The notes: generated by a model from the sequence alone, not told the origin. Numbered from the stretch's first letter, positions 24,059 to 33,054 are shown. The stretch: DNA of 64,000 nt from Levilactobacillus namurensis (GCF_032197885.1 NZ_CP134159.1:2108001-2172000), one strand, 5' to 3'. Numbers and translations: made by a program.

Positions 24059-24982
24059 ATGTTTGCACGTTTTCCGCGTCTTACCCATCTCTGGCGGTTG
24101 CTTCCCCTACTGGCCATCTTGTTGCTAGCCGGGTGCCAGTCCACCCAGAAATCCGCCGCCTCACGGACCAGCACCACGAAACCGATCCACGTAGTCACCA
24201 GCTTGGACTTCTACGGCGAAGTCGCTCAGGCCGTCCTAGGCCAACACGGGACCGTCGACACCATCATCAAGAGTGCCAGTGTGGACCCCCATGATTTCGA
24301 ACCCACCCCACAAAACGCCACGACCGTGAGTCACGCGACCCTGGTCCTGGGTAACGGACTGGGCTACGACGCTTGGCTGGGCAAGCTGGTCGCCAGTGAC
24401 CAGAACGCCCCCAAGTATCTACGCGTGGGCGAAGATGTCCTGGGCTTAAAGACCGGGGCGAACGAACACGTCTGGTACCGTCCAGAAACCATGCCCAAGC
24501 TCGCCACTGCATTGGCCCAGCAATTCGGTAAACAGGCCCCCAAGTACCGGACCTATTACCAAAAACGGGCTCGGGCCTACCAGCAACAGCTCAAGCCCCT
24601 CCAACGCCAGATTAAGCAATTACAACGTTCCCGGCAGACGCAACCGGTCATTGCTAGCGAACCCGTCTTCGATACCGCGCTACAGGCCCTGGGGTATCAC
24701 CGTATCAGCGACCGGTTCGAAAAGGCCGTGGAGAACGGTACGGACCCCGCTCCCCGGGACCTACAGCGCCTGCAAACGGCGATCCGTCACCGTAAAGTGG
24801 CCTTCTTGGTCAACAACCAACAAGCCAGTTCTCCCACGGTCAAGCAACTGGTCCGCCTCGCTAAACAATCGCAAGTCCCCGTCCTGAACGTGACCGAGAC
24901 CAAGCCCCAGGGTCAGACCTACGTGGAATGGATGTCCCAGCAATACACGAACTTAGCCCGGATTCAAGCCGACCAGCACTAA
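24059..24982 (+). CDS. Zinc-binding lipoprotein of a metal ABC transporter (ZnuA/AdcA class)
   Basis: 307 aa. A lipoprotein signal (LLPLLAILLLAGC, Cys26) leads into a cluster A-I metal-binding protein. Likely ligands: the His of PHDFEPTPQNA, an EHVWYRPE His, the Glu/Asp of ASEPVFDTALQALGY. AAGGAG lies 10 nt before the ATG. A Zur-type operator at the promoter supports zinc over manganese. No ATPase or permease gene is adjacent, so it must work with a transporter encoded elsewhere. The following EAL gene has its own ribosome binding site. Confidence 0.9.
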   Translation: MFARFPRLTHLWRLLPLLAILLLAGCQSTQKSAASRTSTTKPIHVVTSLDFYGEVAQAVLGQHGTVDTIIKSASVDPHDFEPTPQNATTVSHATLVLGNGLGYDAWLGKLVASDQNAPKYLRVGEDVLGLKTGANEHVWYRPETMPKLATALAQQFGKQAPKYRTYYQKRARAYQQQLKPLQRQIKQLQRSRQTQPVIASEPVFDTALQALGYHRISDRFEKAVENGTDPAPRDLQRLQTAIRHRKVAFLVNNQQASSPTVKQLVRLAKQSQVPVLNVTETKPQGQTYVEWMSQQYTNLARIQADQH

Positions 24983-25069
24983 TGTTGACCGAAGCCCCAT
25001 TACTCATAACCGTCAAAACTGTGCTAAAGTAGAGGTGAACGCATCTTCGTACAAAGGAAGTGAACCACC

Positions 25070-25726
25070 ATGCCGACCTATCGTTTTTTCGTCCAACCCC
25101 AAATCGATCAGGACGCGCAACGGGTGATTGGATATGAGGCCCTCTTACGTCAACAGGTCAACCGAAACTGGGTATTACCCGCCTCATTTACGGCGATTTC
25201 GGTGACCGACCAGATCAAGCTGTTAGCTGAGACGGCCACGATGTTAAACGTCGCCGCCAGTCAGCAAACCCTGGCCTTCAACCTCAACAACGCCCAATTT
25301 CACGACCCCCGGACTCTGGGGGCCATCGTCCTCTTCAAAAAGCAATTCACTAACGTGGACTTGACCATTGAATTGACCGAAGCCCCCCAGCTGGACGAAC
25401 TAACGCGCTTTAGCACGGTCCTGCACCAATACGGTATCCAACTGATCATCGACGATGTGGGCACCGGTTCCAACACGTACGCCAACATCCGGAACCTCCT
25501 CCCCTTCGTGGACGAAATCAAGTTTGCCATGCAGAACCTGCGGGCCACCCATCGTGACCAGCGGATTCCTTACGAACTGGCCTTCTGGTCCCAGATTGCC
25601 CGAACGTTCCGGTTACGGATGATCTTGGAGGGAGTCGAAAACGCCGCCGACCAAGCACTGGCCAAGCGGTTCGGAATCTCCATCCACCAAGGGTACCTAT
25701 ACGGTAAACCCAGCTTACCAGCTTAG
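25070..25726 (+). CDS. EAL-domain protein (cyclic-di-GMP phosphodiesterase type)
   Basis: 218 aa consisting only of an EAL domain. The signature is GYEALLR (Glu23). Other metal and catalytic positions seem to be kept: FNLNNAQ (Asn), IELTEA (Glu), IIDDVGTG (both Asp), DEIKFAM (Lys), LEGVEN (Glu) and HQGYLYGKP (Gln). Loop 6 departs from the usual DDFGTGYSS. It could hydrolyse c-di-GMP or act as a binder. No GGDEF gene is in the window. AAAGGAAGTGA precedes the ATG. Confidence 0.87.
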   Translation: MPTYRFFVQPQIDQDAQRVIGYEALLRQQVNRNWVLPASFTAISVTDQIKLLAETATMLNVAASQQTLAFNLNNAQFHDPRTLGAIVLFKKQFTNVDLTIELTEAPQLDELTRFSTVLHQYGIQLIIDDVGTGSNTYANIRNLLPFVDEIKFAMQNLRATHRDQRIPYELAFWSQIARTFRLRMILEGVENAADQALAKRFGISIHQGYLYGKPSLPA

Positions 25727-25740
25727 GTTTAGGATAATTA

Positions 25741-25776
25741 AAACGGCCTCAGGATTTTTCCTGAGACCGTTTTTTC
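25741..25776. terminator. Bidirectional terminator between the EAL gene and the PTS operon
   Basis: AAACGGCCTCAGGA and CCTGAGACCGTTT arms, T6 on the plus strand; the convergent PTS operon ends 27 bp further on. Confidence 0.85.
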
Positions 25777-25802
25777 ATGCCATCTGTTATTCTTAACCAG
25801 TC

Positions 25803-26624
25803 CTAGTTTAACAACCCCAGTGCATAGCCCACCAGACTAATAACCAGTACACCGCCCAACAACCAGGACGGCTTCACGTGGTGGCGTAGTAGCCAGACGC
25901 AGCCTAGCGTCAAGACCAAGGGAATTAGCCCCGGCATCAGTTGGTTGAGAACTTTCTGCAAAGTGTAATCCGTATGGGTGCTGGTGGTCCAGCTGAATTG
26001 CAACTGGACCCGAACCCACCGCGGGACTAAGGCACCCATGACAAACATCCCCACGATGGAGGCGCCCAACGTCAGCTTCTGGAGAATCCCACTGCCCAGA
26101 TAATCGATCACGTGCAGGCCCTGCTGGTACCCCCAGCGCTGGGCCCACCAGCGAAAGCCTAACCGGACTAAGTTCCACGCGATAAAGAAGACCAGCGGGC
26201 CCACGATGCCAAAGCCACTTAGCGCCAGGCTGGCCGCAAAGGCACTCAAAATTGGGCGCCAAGTTCCCCACCACACGGGGTCCGCCACGCCAGCCAACGA
26301 GCCCATCATCCCCACTTTCATGGCGTTAATATCCGCCGCTGAGACGGCGTCCCCCCGGGCATGTTGCTCCTCTAAGGACAGGGTCACCCCGGTAATCAAC
26401 GACTGCATGTAGGGCATGGTGTTGAAGGACGCCAGATGCCGGGTCGCCGCGGCTTGTCGGTCTGCTTTATCCGCATATAACCGCTCGATGGCGGGAATCA
26501 TGATATAGCAAAACCCCAAGTTCTGGAGGCGCGGGTAGTTCCACGCGGCCTGTTCCAGACCAGAGCGGCCAAAAATCTTCAATTGATCTCCCAGCGTTAA
26601 CGTCTGGGGTGTTTTGGTTGGCAT
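25803..26624 (-). CDS. Mannose-family PTS, IID membrane component
   Basis: 273 aa, last gene of a IIA-IIB-IIC-IID operon. The N-terminal half is amphipathic (FGRSGLEQAAWNYPRLQNLG), then GVADPVWWGTWRPILSAFAA, and hydrophobic segments near the C-terminus, as in IID proteins of the mannose/sorbose/hexosamine class. AGGGAGG lies 8 nt before the ATG, and the gene starts 12 bp after IIC. With IIC it forms the sugar channel in the membrane. Confidence 0.93.
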   Translation of the reverse strand: MPTKTPQTLTLGDQLKIFGRSGLEQAAWNYPRLQNLGFCYIMIPAIERLYADKADRQAAATRHLASFNTMPYMQSLITGVTLSLEEQHARGDAVSAADINAMKVGMMGSLAGVADPVWWGTWRPILSAFAASLALSGFGIVGPLVFFIAWNLVRLGFRWWAQRWGYQQGLHVIDYLGSGILQKLTLGASIVGMFVMGALVPRWVRVQLQFSWTTSTHTDYTLQKVLNQLMPGLIPLVLTLGCVWLLRHHVKPSWLLGGVLVISLVGYALGLLN

Positions 26625-26636
26625 CGTTGACCCTCC

Positions 26637-27443
26637 CTACAAGTCGTCTAATTCCCGGTCGAGTTCATCTTCCGTGGTGTCCCCAGATTGGCCTCCCGTC
26701 GGCGGTTGCGGTCCCCGCCCCGTGGGTTGAATCGAGACATAAATCAAGGCTAGCGCCACGCCAATCATGCCTAACGCAATCAGGCTGAGATGCTGATCCG
26801 TGGCAAGCGCGAAGCCCAGGAAGAAGAACGGCCAGACCTGCTTGGTCGCCATCATGTTGATCACGATAGCGAAGCTGACCACCGCCAACATACTGGCGGC
26901 GACCCGCAGGCCCCCGTGAACGGAGGTGGGCAACCACTGGTACCCTTGACGGAGAACGGACGCTGGAATCAACAGCAACACCGCCGTAGGCAACATGACC
27001 CGCAGGCCCTGCAACGCCGCGCTATACAGGTGTAACCGCGTGATGCGGTGCAGGTCCCCCACCGCCGCGGCCTGATCCGCTTGGGCAACCAACGGGACGA
27101 TCAAGCGGCGTAAGAGCCGGGTCAAGACCTGTCCGACCCAGGCTAGGGGTAACGCTAAGATCACGCCCGCAGCCACCGGCAAGTGCGCCGGGCCACTGAC
27201 CCACCAAGCCGCAACTACAGCGGCTAACGCGGGGTCTGGGGCAACGGCCGCACCGATATTCATCCAGCCCAGTGTGACCAGCTGTAACGTGGCTCCTAAC
27301 GTCACGCCACTTAACGGTTGGCCTACCGCCAGGCCCACCAAGGTACAGGCCACGATAGGTTGCTGGAATTCCCACTCGTCGGCGACGCCCTCGATTCCCG
27401 CGAGAAAGGCAATGATTAAGATAGCAATGATAGCTCCGGTCAC
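26637..27443 (-). CDS. Mannose-family PTS, IIC membrane component
   Basis: 268 aa from a GTG at 27443, placed 7 nt after GGGAGG; a TTG five codons upstream is in frame but overlaps that site. About seven membrane segments. Family signatures are AGIEGVADEWEFQQPIVAC and TLGATLQLVTLGWMNIGAAV. The C-terminus is hydrophilic (GGQSGDTTEDELDRELDDL). The sugar carried is not evident from sequence. Confidence 0.92.
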   Translation of the reverse strand: MTGAIIAILIIAFLAGIEGVADEWEFQQPIVACTLVGLAVGQPLSGVTLGATLQLVTLGWMNIGAAVAPDPALAAVVAAWWVSGPAHLPVAAGVILALPLAWVGQVLTRLLRRLIVPLVAQADQAAAVGDLHRITRLHLYSAALQGLRVMLPTAVLLLIPASVLRQGYQWLPTSVHGGLRVAASMLAVVSFAIVINMMATKQVWPFFFLGFALATDQHLSLIALGMIGVALALIYVSIQPTGRGPQPPTGGQSGDTTEDELDRELDDL

Positions 27444-27520
27444 GATGACGCCTCCCAACTTCTGTCATGATGTTCTCACAAAAATACCCCGCCCGGAACG
27501 ACCCGAGTGAGGTATGCACC

Positions 27521-28030
27521 CTAATTCGCCGTTAACCCTTGCTTCGTAGCTAACGTTAAAAATGCCTGTTGCCGATCAGTCGGCACCGTCTGCGTATAGA
27601 CGTTCACGCCCGCCGCAACCAACTGCTGGGCGGCGGTCACGTCCGCCGTATCCGCCGCGACACTGGGGGTCAACATGGTCTTATGAACCGTGTACGCCAG
27701 ATTCCCCACGTTCACACCGGTCTCAGTCAGGTCAATGCCCTGAGCCGCTAACTCGGCCATTTCTCCCAACGTTTCCGTTAAGACTAGCGGCCGAAATTGG
27801 TCAAACCGGGCATCCCGATAGATCTGAACCATCTTCGCCACCGTAATCACGTTGGCTTTGACCTCCGGTGGCGCGGCCTGCATAATCAATAATTTACGTA
27901 AGTGGTCTTGAGCCACGTTGTCGGAGACGACCAGGATTCGGTTGGGCCGAATCGCCTTGGTCCACACGGTCGCCACCTGGCCATGCAAAAGCCGGTCATC
28001 CACGCGTGCCAGTTGAATCGCCATTGTCAT
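27521..28030 (-). CDS. Mannose-family PTS, IIB component
   Basis: 169 aa cytoplasmic phosphocarrier. LARVDDRLLHGQVATVW holds the phosphorylated His (His16). The start overlaps the IIA stop by four nt (ATGA); a second ATG two codons on (MAIQLARVDD) is equally possible. IIA and IIB are separate polypeptides here, unlike the fused IIAB of many mannose systems. Confidence 0.94.
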   Translation of the reverse strand: MTMAIQLARVDDRLLHGQVATVWTKAIRPNRILVVSDNVAQDHLRKLLIMQAAPPEVKANVITVAKMVQIYRDARFDQFRPLVLTETLGEMAELAAQGIDLTETGVNVGNLAYTVHKTMLTPSVAADTADVTAAQQLVAAGVNVYTQTVPTDRQQAFLTLATKQGLTAN

Positions 28031-28446
28031 AGTAAGTCGTCATCTCCCGTGTCCATCTGTAAATCTAAGTGCCGAATGCCCCCCTGTGCCGCGCGCTCAA
28101 GGTGCGGGATCACATCGGCTAGTGGCTGTTGTTGCAACGCTAGGGCTTCGATCAACATCGGTAAGTTCAAGCCTGCCAGTAGGCCGTACTGATCCGGGTG
28201 TTCCGCTACGATGCGACTCGCCGCGTTAAACGGCGACCCGCCCCACAGATCAACCAGAAACAACACGCCATCGTTCGGCTGCATTTCTTGAATCGCGAGT
28301 CGGTAGTGGCTAACCAGGTCTTCGACCCCTTCTTTAGCGGCCAACGGTACGGCAACGACTTTCTGAGCCTTACCGAAAATCATTTCGGCACTCTGTAGAA
28401 TGCCCCGGGCAAACTCCCCGTGACTGGTTACGATTATGGCCAGCAT
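28027..28446 (-). CDS. Mannose-family PTS, IIA component
   Basis: 139 aa, first gene of the operon. IVTSHGEFARGIL contains the phospho-accepting His9, and LFLVDLWGGSPFNAAS is the second family motif. It takes phosphate from HPr and passes it to IIB. AAGGGG lies about 7 nt before the ATG. Upstream are an extended -10 and a partial cre site. Confidence 0.94.
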   Translation of the reverse strand: MLAIIVTSHGEFARGILQSAEMIFGKAQKVVAVPLAAKEGVEDLVSHYRLAIQEMQPNDGVLFLVDLWGGSPFNAASRIVAEHPDQYGLLAGLNLPMLIEALALQQQPLADVIPHLERAAQGGIRHLDLQMDTGDDDLL

Positions 28447-28487
28447 CCTGCCACCCCTTCACTTTTTCCGTTATTTAGTCTGAATTC

Positions 28488-28512
28488 AATATAGCACAAA
28501 AGAGCGTTTCCA
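28488..28512 (-). promoter_or_regulatory. PTS operon promoter with a partial cre site
   Basis: On the minus strand TGGAAACGCTCTTT (28512-28499) resembles a cre site in its first half and is followed by an extended -10, TGCTATATT (28496-28488). No clear -35. Confidence 0.4.
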
Positions 28513-28522
28513 GCCACCACCC

Positions 28523-29143
28523 CTAAGAATTTTGTGCCAGTTGCACCATCGCTTGTGGCGTCAAGAAACTGACGTCGGGCGTTAGGTTCGTGGGCCGCGT
28601 TCCGTTCCACGCGGCAAAGCCGAATTGCACGTGGGCCGCGTGAGCCGCTTGTTGATCGTATAAGGTATCCCCCACGTAAACCGTGTCGGCCGGCTTCACG
28701 CCTAGCCGTTCCATCGCGAGTAAGATACCATCGGGTTCCGGCTTGCCGTGGGCCACATCTTCGGCCACCACCTTCACGGTAAAGTAGTCATCCAACCCTT
28801 CGCTCACCACGTCGCGATCGTATTCGAATTGTCGCTTCGAGGTCATCACGGCTAACCGAGACCCTAACGTCATGAGTTGTCCGAGCGCTGTCTTAACGCC
28901 GGCGTAGACGGCTACCGTGTCCCGGTACTCTTGCGTTCGCGGCCCCCACAACTTCAAGACCGCTGGCCAATCCGGTACCTTCAATCGTAACAACGCATCC
29001 TTACTGGGAATCCCGAACATGGTCGCCAGTTCCGCGTAGGGCTTCTCGATGCCCCGTTCGTGGAGAATCGCTTGTAGTGACTTCATGTACATGGCTTCCG
29101 TGTCGAGTAACGTTCCGTCAATATCAAAGATAAAATTTTTCAT
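28523..29143 (-). CDS. HAD-superfamily hydrolase, phosphoglycolate-phosphatase-like
   Basis: 206 aa. Motif I is FIFDIDGTLLDTE (nucleophile Asp7), motif II AVMTSKRQF, the Lys region AHGKPEPDGI, and motif IV VYVGDTLYDQQAA. A helical cap lies at about residues 15-80, as in subfamily IA phosphatases (Gph, PgmB, YjjG types). The substrate cannot be named. GCGAGG is about 9 nt before the ATG. It ends just before the PTS promoter region. Confidence 0.85.
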   Translation of the reverse strand: MKNFIFDIDGTLLDTEAMYMKSLQAILHERGIEKPYAELATMFGIPSKDALLRLKVPDWPAVLKLWGPRTQEYRDTVAVYAGVKTALGQLMTLGSRLAVMTSKRQFEYDRDVVSEGLDDYFTVKVVAEDVAHGKPEPDGILLAMERLGVKPADTVYVGDTLYDQQAAHAAHVQFGFAAWNGTRPTNLTPDVSFLTPQAMVQLAQNS

Positions 29144-29181
29144 TTTGCTTGCCTCGCTTCCGGTTTTTCCGTCATCCCACT

Positions 29182-29213
29182 AAAAAAGGATGCGACCCCG
29201 TGAGGTCCCATCC
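29182..29213 (-). terminator. Terminator of the MATE gene
   Basis: GGATGGGACC-TCAC-GGGGTCGCATCC followed by T6 on the minus strand. Confidence 0.85.
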
Positions 29214-29235
29214 CTAGTGTAGCATGCTTTTTTGA

Positions 29236-30660
29236 TTACGACTCAAACTTCGGTGCGGGAACCGTACCATCGGCTGGCACCGGCGTTCCCGATTGGTGGT
29301 CGTCTTGGTCGTTAATGACCTCTTCAGAACGTTGCAGGTTCCGCAACTGCCGAACCGCCCGAATCCAGGATGGCACCAGAATTGCACAGGAGCCCAGCCA
29401 AGCCAGTGGTTCCGCGGAAACGGCACCGGCATACCCGAAGGCCCCCACCATGAACAGTGCGGCGAAGACCCGCATGGTCAATTCTCCGACACCGGCCAAC
29501 GTCGGTAAGACCCGCCGACCCAGGCCCTGCAGGGTGTTTCGGATAATGAACAGCACACTCAATAACAGGTAGGTGCTTCCGATGATGTTAAAGTAGGTCT
29601 GTGACAGTTGAATCACGTGTTCGTCGGCCGTCCCAATGATCAACGTGACGATAGGCCGTCCAAAGAAGATCACCAACGCACCGGCTGCCACGGCAAAGGT
29701 CCCAGACAGCCACAGGGTCTTCTTGACCCCTTCTAGGATCCGGCCGTACTTGGCCGCCCCGAAGTTTTGGGCTGCGAAGGTCGCCATAGTGACCCCGAAC
29801 GAAGACATCGGCAACGAGCAGAGTTGGTCGACCTTAGAAGCCGCCGTCGAGGCCGCCACAGAATCCGTCCCTAAGGAGTTCAAGGCCGCTTGCATCACCA
29901 TGGTCCCAATCGCGATGATGGAGAGCTGGAAACCCATTGGCATCCCAGTTGAGAAGTGGTCCCAGAGTTCCTTCACGTCGACCCGGAAATCGTCCCAGGT
30001 GATGTGTAAGAGCGGAATTGACCGGACAATGTAGGCGATACATAGCAGCGAAGCGACGACTTGTGAAATCACGGTCGCCCACCCAGCACCGGCCACTCCC
30101 ATATGGAAGACCAGAATGAACAGAAGTTCCAAGGCCACGTTGACCACGGTCCCGATGACCAAGAAGATCAACGGGGTCCGCGAGTCGCCTAAGGCCCGGA
30201 TGATGTTCGACAGCAAGTTGAACGCCATCGACGCGAAGATTCCGGCAAAGATGGTCCGAATGAAGATCCGGGCGTTCACGTAAATGGACGCTGGCGTCTG
30301 CATTAATTTCAAGATGGGATCCACGAAGGTCAACGACAGAATCGTTAACAGGATGGTCATCAGAATCGAGATGACAATGCTCGCGGCAAACGACCGCCGC
30401 ACGCCGCGCAGATCTCCGGCACCGTACCGGGTAGCCGTGATGATGGCGAGGCCGGCGGTAAGTCCTTGCGCAAAACCAATGATCAAGAAGTTGATCGAGC
30501 CAGTCGCCCCAACGGCCGCTAAAGCCTTGACGCCCAGTGTCTGTCCGACGACCACGGTGTCCGAAACGTTATATAATTGCTGGAATAAATTCCCAATCAA
30601 CAGTGGGATGGTAAAGAAGAAAATGAGTTTGAGGGGACTGCCCTTGGTTAAGTCGTTCAT
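29236..30660 (-). CDS. MATE-family efflux transporter
   Basis: 474 aa from the ATG at 30660 (MNDLTKGSPLKLIFFFTIPL), with AAGGAGGT 10 nt upstream. Twelve membrane segments in two six-helix halves. The segments LYNVSDTVVVGQTLG and, in the second half, SAAASKVDQL-like residues with FAAQNFGAAKYGR fit the DinF/MepA branch. It would export cationic compounds using an ion gradient. The substrate is unknown. The 20-aa tail is hydrophilic. Confidence 0.9.
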   Translation of the reverse strand: MNDLTKGSPLKLIFFFTIPLLIGNLFQQLYNVSDTVVVGQTLGVKALAAVGATGSINFLIIGFAQGLTAGLAIITATRYGAGDLRGVRRSFAASIVISILMTILLTILSLTFVDPILKLMQTPASIYVNARIFIRTIFAGIFASMAFNLLSNIIRALGDSRTPLIFLVIGTVVNVALELLFILVFHMGVAGAGWATVISQVVASLLCIAYIVRSIPLLHITWDDFRVDVKELWDHFSTGMPMGFQLSIIAIGTMVMQAALNSLGTDSVAASTAASKVDQLCSLPMSSFGVTMATFAAQNFGAAKYGRILEGVKKTLWLSGTFAVAAGALVIFFGRPIVTLIIGTADEHVIQLSQTYFNIIGSTYLLLSVLFIIRNTLQGLGRRVLPTLAGVGELTMRVFAALFMVGAFGYAGAVSAEPLAWLGSCAILVPSWIRAVRQLRNLQRSEEVINDQDDHQSGTPVPADGTVPAPKFES

Positions 30661-30684
30661 AAAAATGCCGACCTCCTTATTCAA

Positions 30685-30932
30685 ATAATAGGTATCAGGT
30701 CAAAACCACAAGGCATCCACTATACCGCCATCAGCCAGCTTTGTCTGTAAATATGCTCACGCGATTTTCCTGACAATTTAATTCCCTATACTACGCGCCG
30801 AAAATACTTTTGGAAAGGTCAAATTAGCCTGAAAACGATTGCGTGCTGGAATTGTTACCTGTTTGTCACAAATTCATTCAGGGTTGGGTCTCGCTTGCCA
30901 ATTAATCACCCCATGCGGGTAAAAAAGACCGA
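30685..30932. other. Intergenic stretch, no gene seen
   Basis: About 250 bp between the MATE gene and the tRNA-Leu terminator. I see no coding frame or repeat, and no promoter I trust for the MATE gene. Confidence 0.5.
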
Positions 30933-30933
30933 T

Positions 30934-30970
30934 AAAAAAAGTCTCCCAAGCACTTTGCTTGGGAAACTTT
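30934..30970 (-). terminator. Terminator of tRNA-Leu
   Basis: TCCCAAGCA-AAG-TGCTTGGGA stem followed by T7 on the minus strand. Confidence 0.85.
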
Positions 30971-30985
30971 TCTGTAAACCTCTGA

Positions 30986-31070
30986 TGCGGCCAAGAAGAT
31001 TCGAACTTCCACCGGGATTACCCCGACAAGATCCTTAATCTTGCGCGTCTGCCAATTCCGCCATGGCCGC
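30986..31070 (-). tRNA. tRNA-Leu (AAG)
   Basis: 85 nt class II tRNA with a long variable arm. Acceptor GCGGCCA pairs with TGGCCGC, T-loop GTTCGAATC, anticodon loop TTAAGGA within CAAGA/TCTTG, so the anticodon is AAG. CCA is not encoded. Confidence 0.95.
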
Positions 31071-31087
31071 ATTAACTCACAAGAAAT

Positions 31088-31116
31088 AGTATACCAAATG
31101 ATTTTCACACTGACAA
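31088..31116 (-). promoter_or_regulatory. Promoter of tRNA-Leu
   Basis: On the minus strand TTGTCA (31116-31111) and TATACT (31093-31088) are 17 bp apart, 18 bp before the tRNA. Confidence 0.75.
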
Positions 31117-31149
31117 TATTTTTTGCAAGTTATTTTAAATTAATTCATT

Positions 31150-32034
31150 CTAGGCATCGGTCAGGACCGTGGCGCCCTGCTGATCTACCGGGATAATCCG
31201 CAGACTCCCCGGTAAATTCTTCTCCGCCAGCTTATGGCGTAACAACGTTAACTTTCCAGAATCGCCTAACGTGACCACGGTTGGTCCCGCCCCACTGAGG
31301 TAGGTGCCCACGATATCTAACTCGTGAGCCGCTTCGCGAATCTGGTCTAGCTCAGGAACCAGCTGCGAACGGGCCTGCTCATGGAACTCATCACGCTCGA
31401 TCATCCGGGCCGCTAGTTCCCAATTCCCCGCTAGCAGCGCCGCAACCAACACGTTGGCCACGCTGCTGGCGTGCACGGCCGTCTTAAAGTCGACCGTGGC
31501 GGGTAACGCCGCCCGGCTCTTCCGGGCCAATAACTTCTGTCCCGGAATAAAGACCAGGGCGGATAGATTAGCCGGTAACGGTAACGACAGCGCGTCCGCC
31601 CGCCCGTCGTTGACCGTGGCCACGGCAGCCTGTCCCATTAAGGCGGGCGCCACGTTATCTAAGTTACCGCCAATTTTGACCGCCCAGTTCAGTTGATTGG
31701 CGATGGAAAGGTCCATCTCCCCCAGCTCATTGGCAATCTTGATGCCGGCAATGATGGCACTGGTGGAACTCCCCAGCCCCCGGGAAACCGGGATGTCCGA
31801 CATCACCGTCAACTGGTGGGCCTGCAGCTTAGGGTTCACCTTTAAGGCCGCTTGGACCATCAGGTTATGCTCATCGCGGGGAATCTCCGTCCCCAACGCG
31901 TGATTGACCCGCCACTCTTCCGTCCGTTCCTCGATAATGACCGTCAGATACAGGTGTAGGGCGGCCCCAATCGAGTCGATACCGGGGCCCAGGTTCGCGG
32001 CCGTTGCCGGTACCCGAATAATTGTTTTACCCAT
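31150..32034 (-). CDS. thrB: Homoserine kinase
   Basis: 294 aa GHMP kinase that phosphorylates homoserine for threonine synthesis. Seen: the N-terminal VPATAANLGPGIDSIG, the ATP loop PVSRGLGSSTSAIIAG, and the third motif YLSGAGPTVVTLG. AAGGAGG lies about 10 nt before the ATG. No hom or thrC gene is next to it; the neighbour upstream is the unrelated SprT-like gene, 16 bp away and probably cotranscribed. Confidence 0.95.
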   Translation of the reverse strand: MGKTIIRVPATAANLGPGIDSIGAALHLYLTVIIEERTEEWRVNHALGTEIPRDEHNLMVQAALKVNPKLQAHQLTVMSDIPVSRGLGSSTSAIIAGIKIANELGEMDLSIANQLNWAVKIGGNLDNVAPALMGQAAVATVNDGRADALSLPLPANLSALVFIPGQKLLARKSRAALPATVDFKTAVHASSVANVLVAALLAGNWELAARMIERDEFHEQARSQLVPELDQIREAAHELDIVGTYLSGAGPTVVTLGDSGKLTLLRHKLAEKNLPGSLRIIPVDQQGATVLTDA

Positions 32035-32050
32035 TTATTTTTTGCCTCCT

Positions 32051-32533
32051 TCAATCTTTAGGCCGCGTCGCCGCCGTGACCACGCCCGTCCAGCGCAGCC
32101 GTCCGCGACACCGACCACAGACCATCCTGGTCACGTCCACCCGGCGTAACCGGTAGTACCGCTGCTGACAGGTCGTACAGACGTAGACCTGCCAATGCCG
32201 CAATCGCGGCGTCGCGGGGGCCGGGGCGGGCGCATACCGCAACCCGCCAACCTGCCGGAGAAGACGTTGAAAAGCCTTGGTTCGGTGCTGACCGGACTGT
32301 CCGGCTAGATGCAGATGGTAGTGACACAGTTCGTGCTTAATCACGCCCTCCAAGGTCGCCTGGTCGTGCTCCGTTAACATCCGCGGGTTGATCTCGATGT
32401 CGTGATCCCGCAGCCGATAACGGCCACCAGTCGTCCGCAAACGGGCGTTAAAATACGCGTGATGCCGGAAGGGATGCCCAAAGAACTGCTGTGAGAGTTG
32501 CTCGACTAACCGCTGTAGCGCTTCATCGGTCAT
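32051..32533 (-). CDS. SprT-like zinc metalloprotease-family protein
   Basis: 160 aa from the ATG at 32533 (MTDEALQRLVEQLSQ), with AAAGGGG 8 nt upstream. VIKHELCHYHLHLAG carries the HExxH zinc motif, and the C-terminal half holds a zinc ribbon (CTTCQQRYYR and CGRCRGRLRW). The bacterial SprT role is unclear; eukaryotic relatives cleave DNA-protein crosslinks. An upstream start 11 codons earlier is in frame but lacks a site. Confidence 0.88.
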   Translation of the reverse strand: MTDEALQRLVEQLSQQFFGHPFRHHAYFNARLRTTGGRYRLRDHDIEINPRMLTEHDQATLEGVIKHELCHYHLHLAGQSGQHRTKAFQRLLRQVGGLRYAPAPAPATPRLRHWQVYVCTTCQQRYYRLRRVDVTRMVCGRCRGRLRWTGVVTAATRPKD

Positions 32534-32601
32534 GCAACCATCCCCTTTCAACCTCACGATTGGCAAGCAGGCGCTCCACCTTCGTGAAGCGCCCGTCGGC
32601 C

Positions 32602-33036
32602 TTACATTTGACTCGTCATAATCCGTTGGGTCATGGCGGTGACTTTGCCCATAGCTTCCTCTTGTTGCTGCTCAGCAGCGTTAAAGGCGGCTTCATCGAC
32701 CGTCTGGTCCGCAGGATGAATACTATCTGTCATGGCTTGGCATCCCTCAGTGTAATTCCGGAAAGCCGTCACCAAATTTTTGTGTTTCCCCAAAATTTTA
32801 ATCGGGGCTTGGGCCTGTTCCAACTGCGCCAGCTTGGCTTGGTAGCCATCGGTTCCCTTTTGGAAGTGGTCCGCCACCGCCGCCAGATCCGCCACGGTCA
32901 ATTGGTCGACCGTGTGCGCGTCTAAGGCCTGCCGAATCTTTTCAAAATCAGCGTTCATGTCGTTGGCTTCGTCTTCCGTTCCTTGTAGGACCTTCGACAA
33001 TACACCAAAGTACACGTTTGGATTTGTTTTTCGCAT
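32602..33036 (-). CDS. Conserved helical protein of unknown function
   Basis: 144 aa, acidic and almost entirely helical by composition, with no membrane segment or signal. It opens MRKTNPNVYFGVLSKVLQGT and contains alternating Glu/Gln/Ala stretches (AAFNAAEQQQEEAMGKV) that suggest a helical bundle. TAGGAG is 8-9 nt before the ATG. It follows nadE by 18 bp and is likely cotranscribed with pncB-nadE, but no NAD-related motif is visible. Confidence 0.75.
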   Translation of the reverse strand: MRKTNPNVYFGVLSKVLQGTEDEANDMNADFEKIRQALDAHTVDQLTVADLAAVADHFQKGTDGYQAKLAQLEQAQAPIKILGKHKNLVTAFRNYTEGCQAMTDSIHPADQTVDEAAFNAAEQQQEEAMGKVTAMTQRIMTSQM

Positions 33037-33054
33037 CTTGACTGCTCCTAAATT

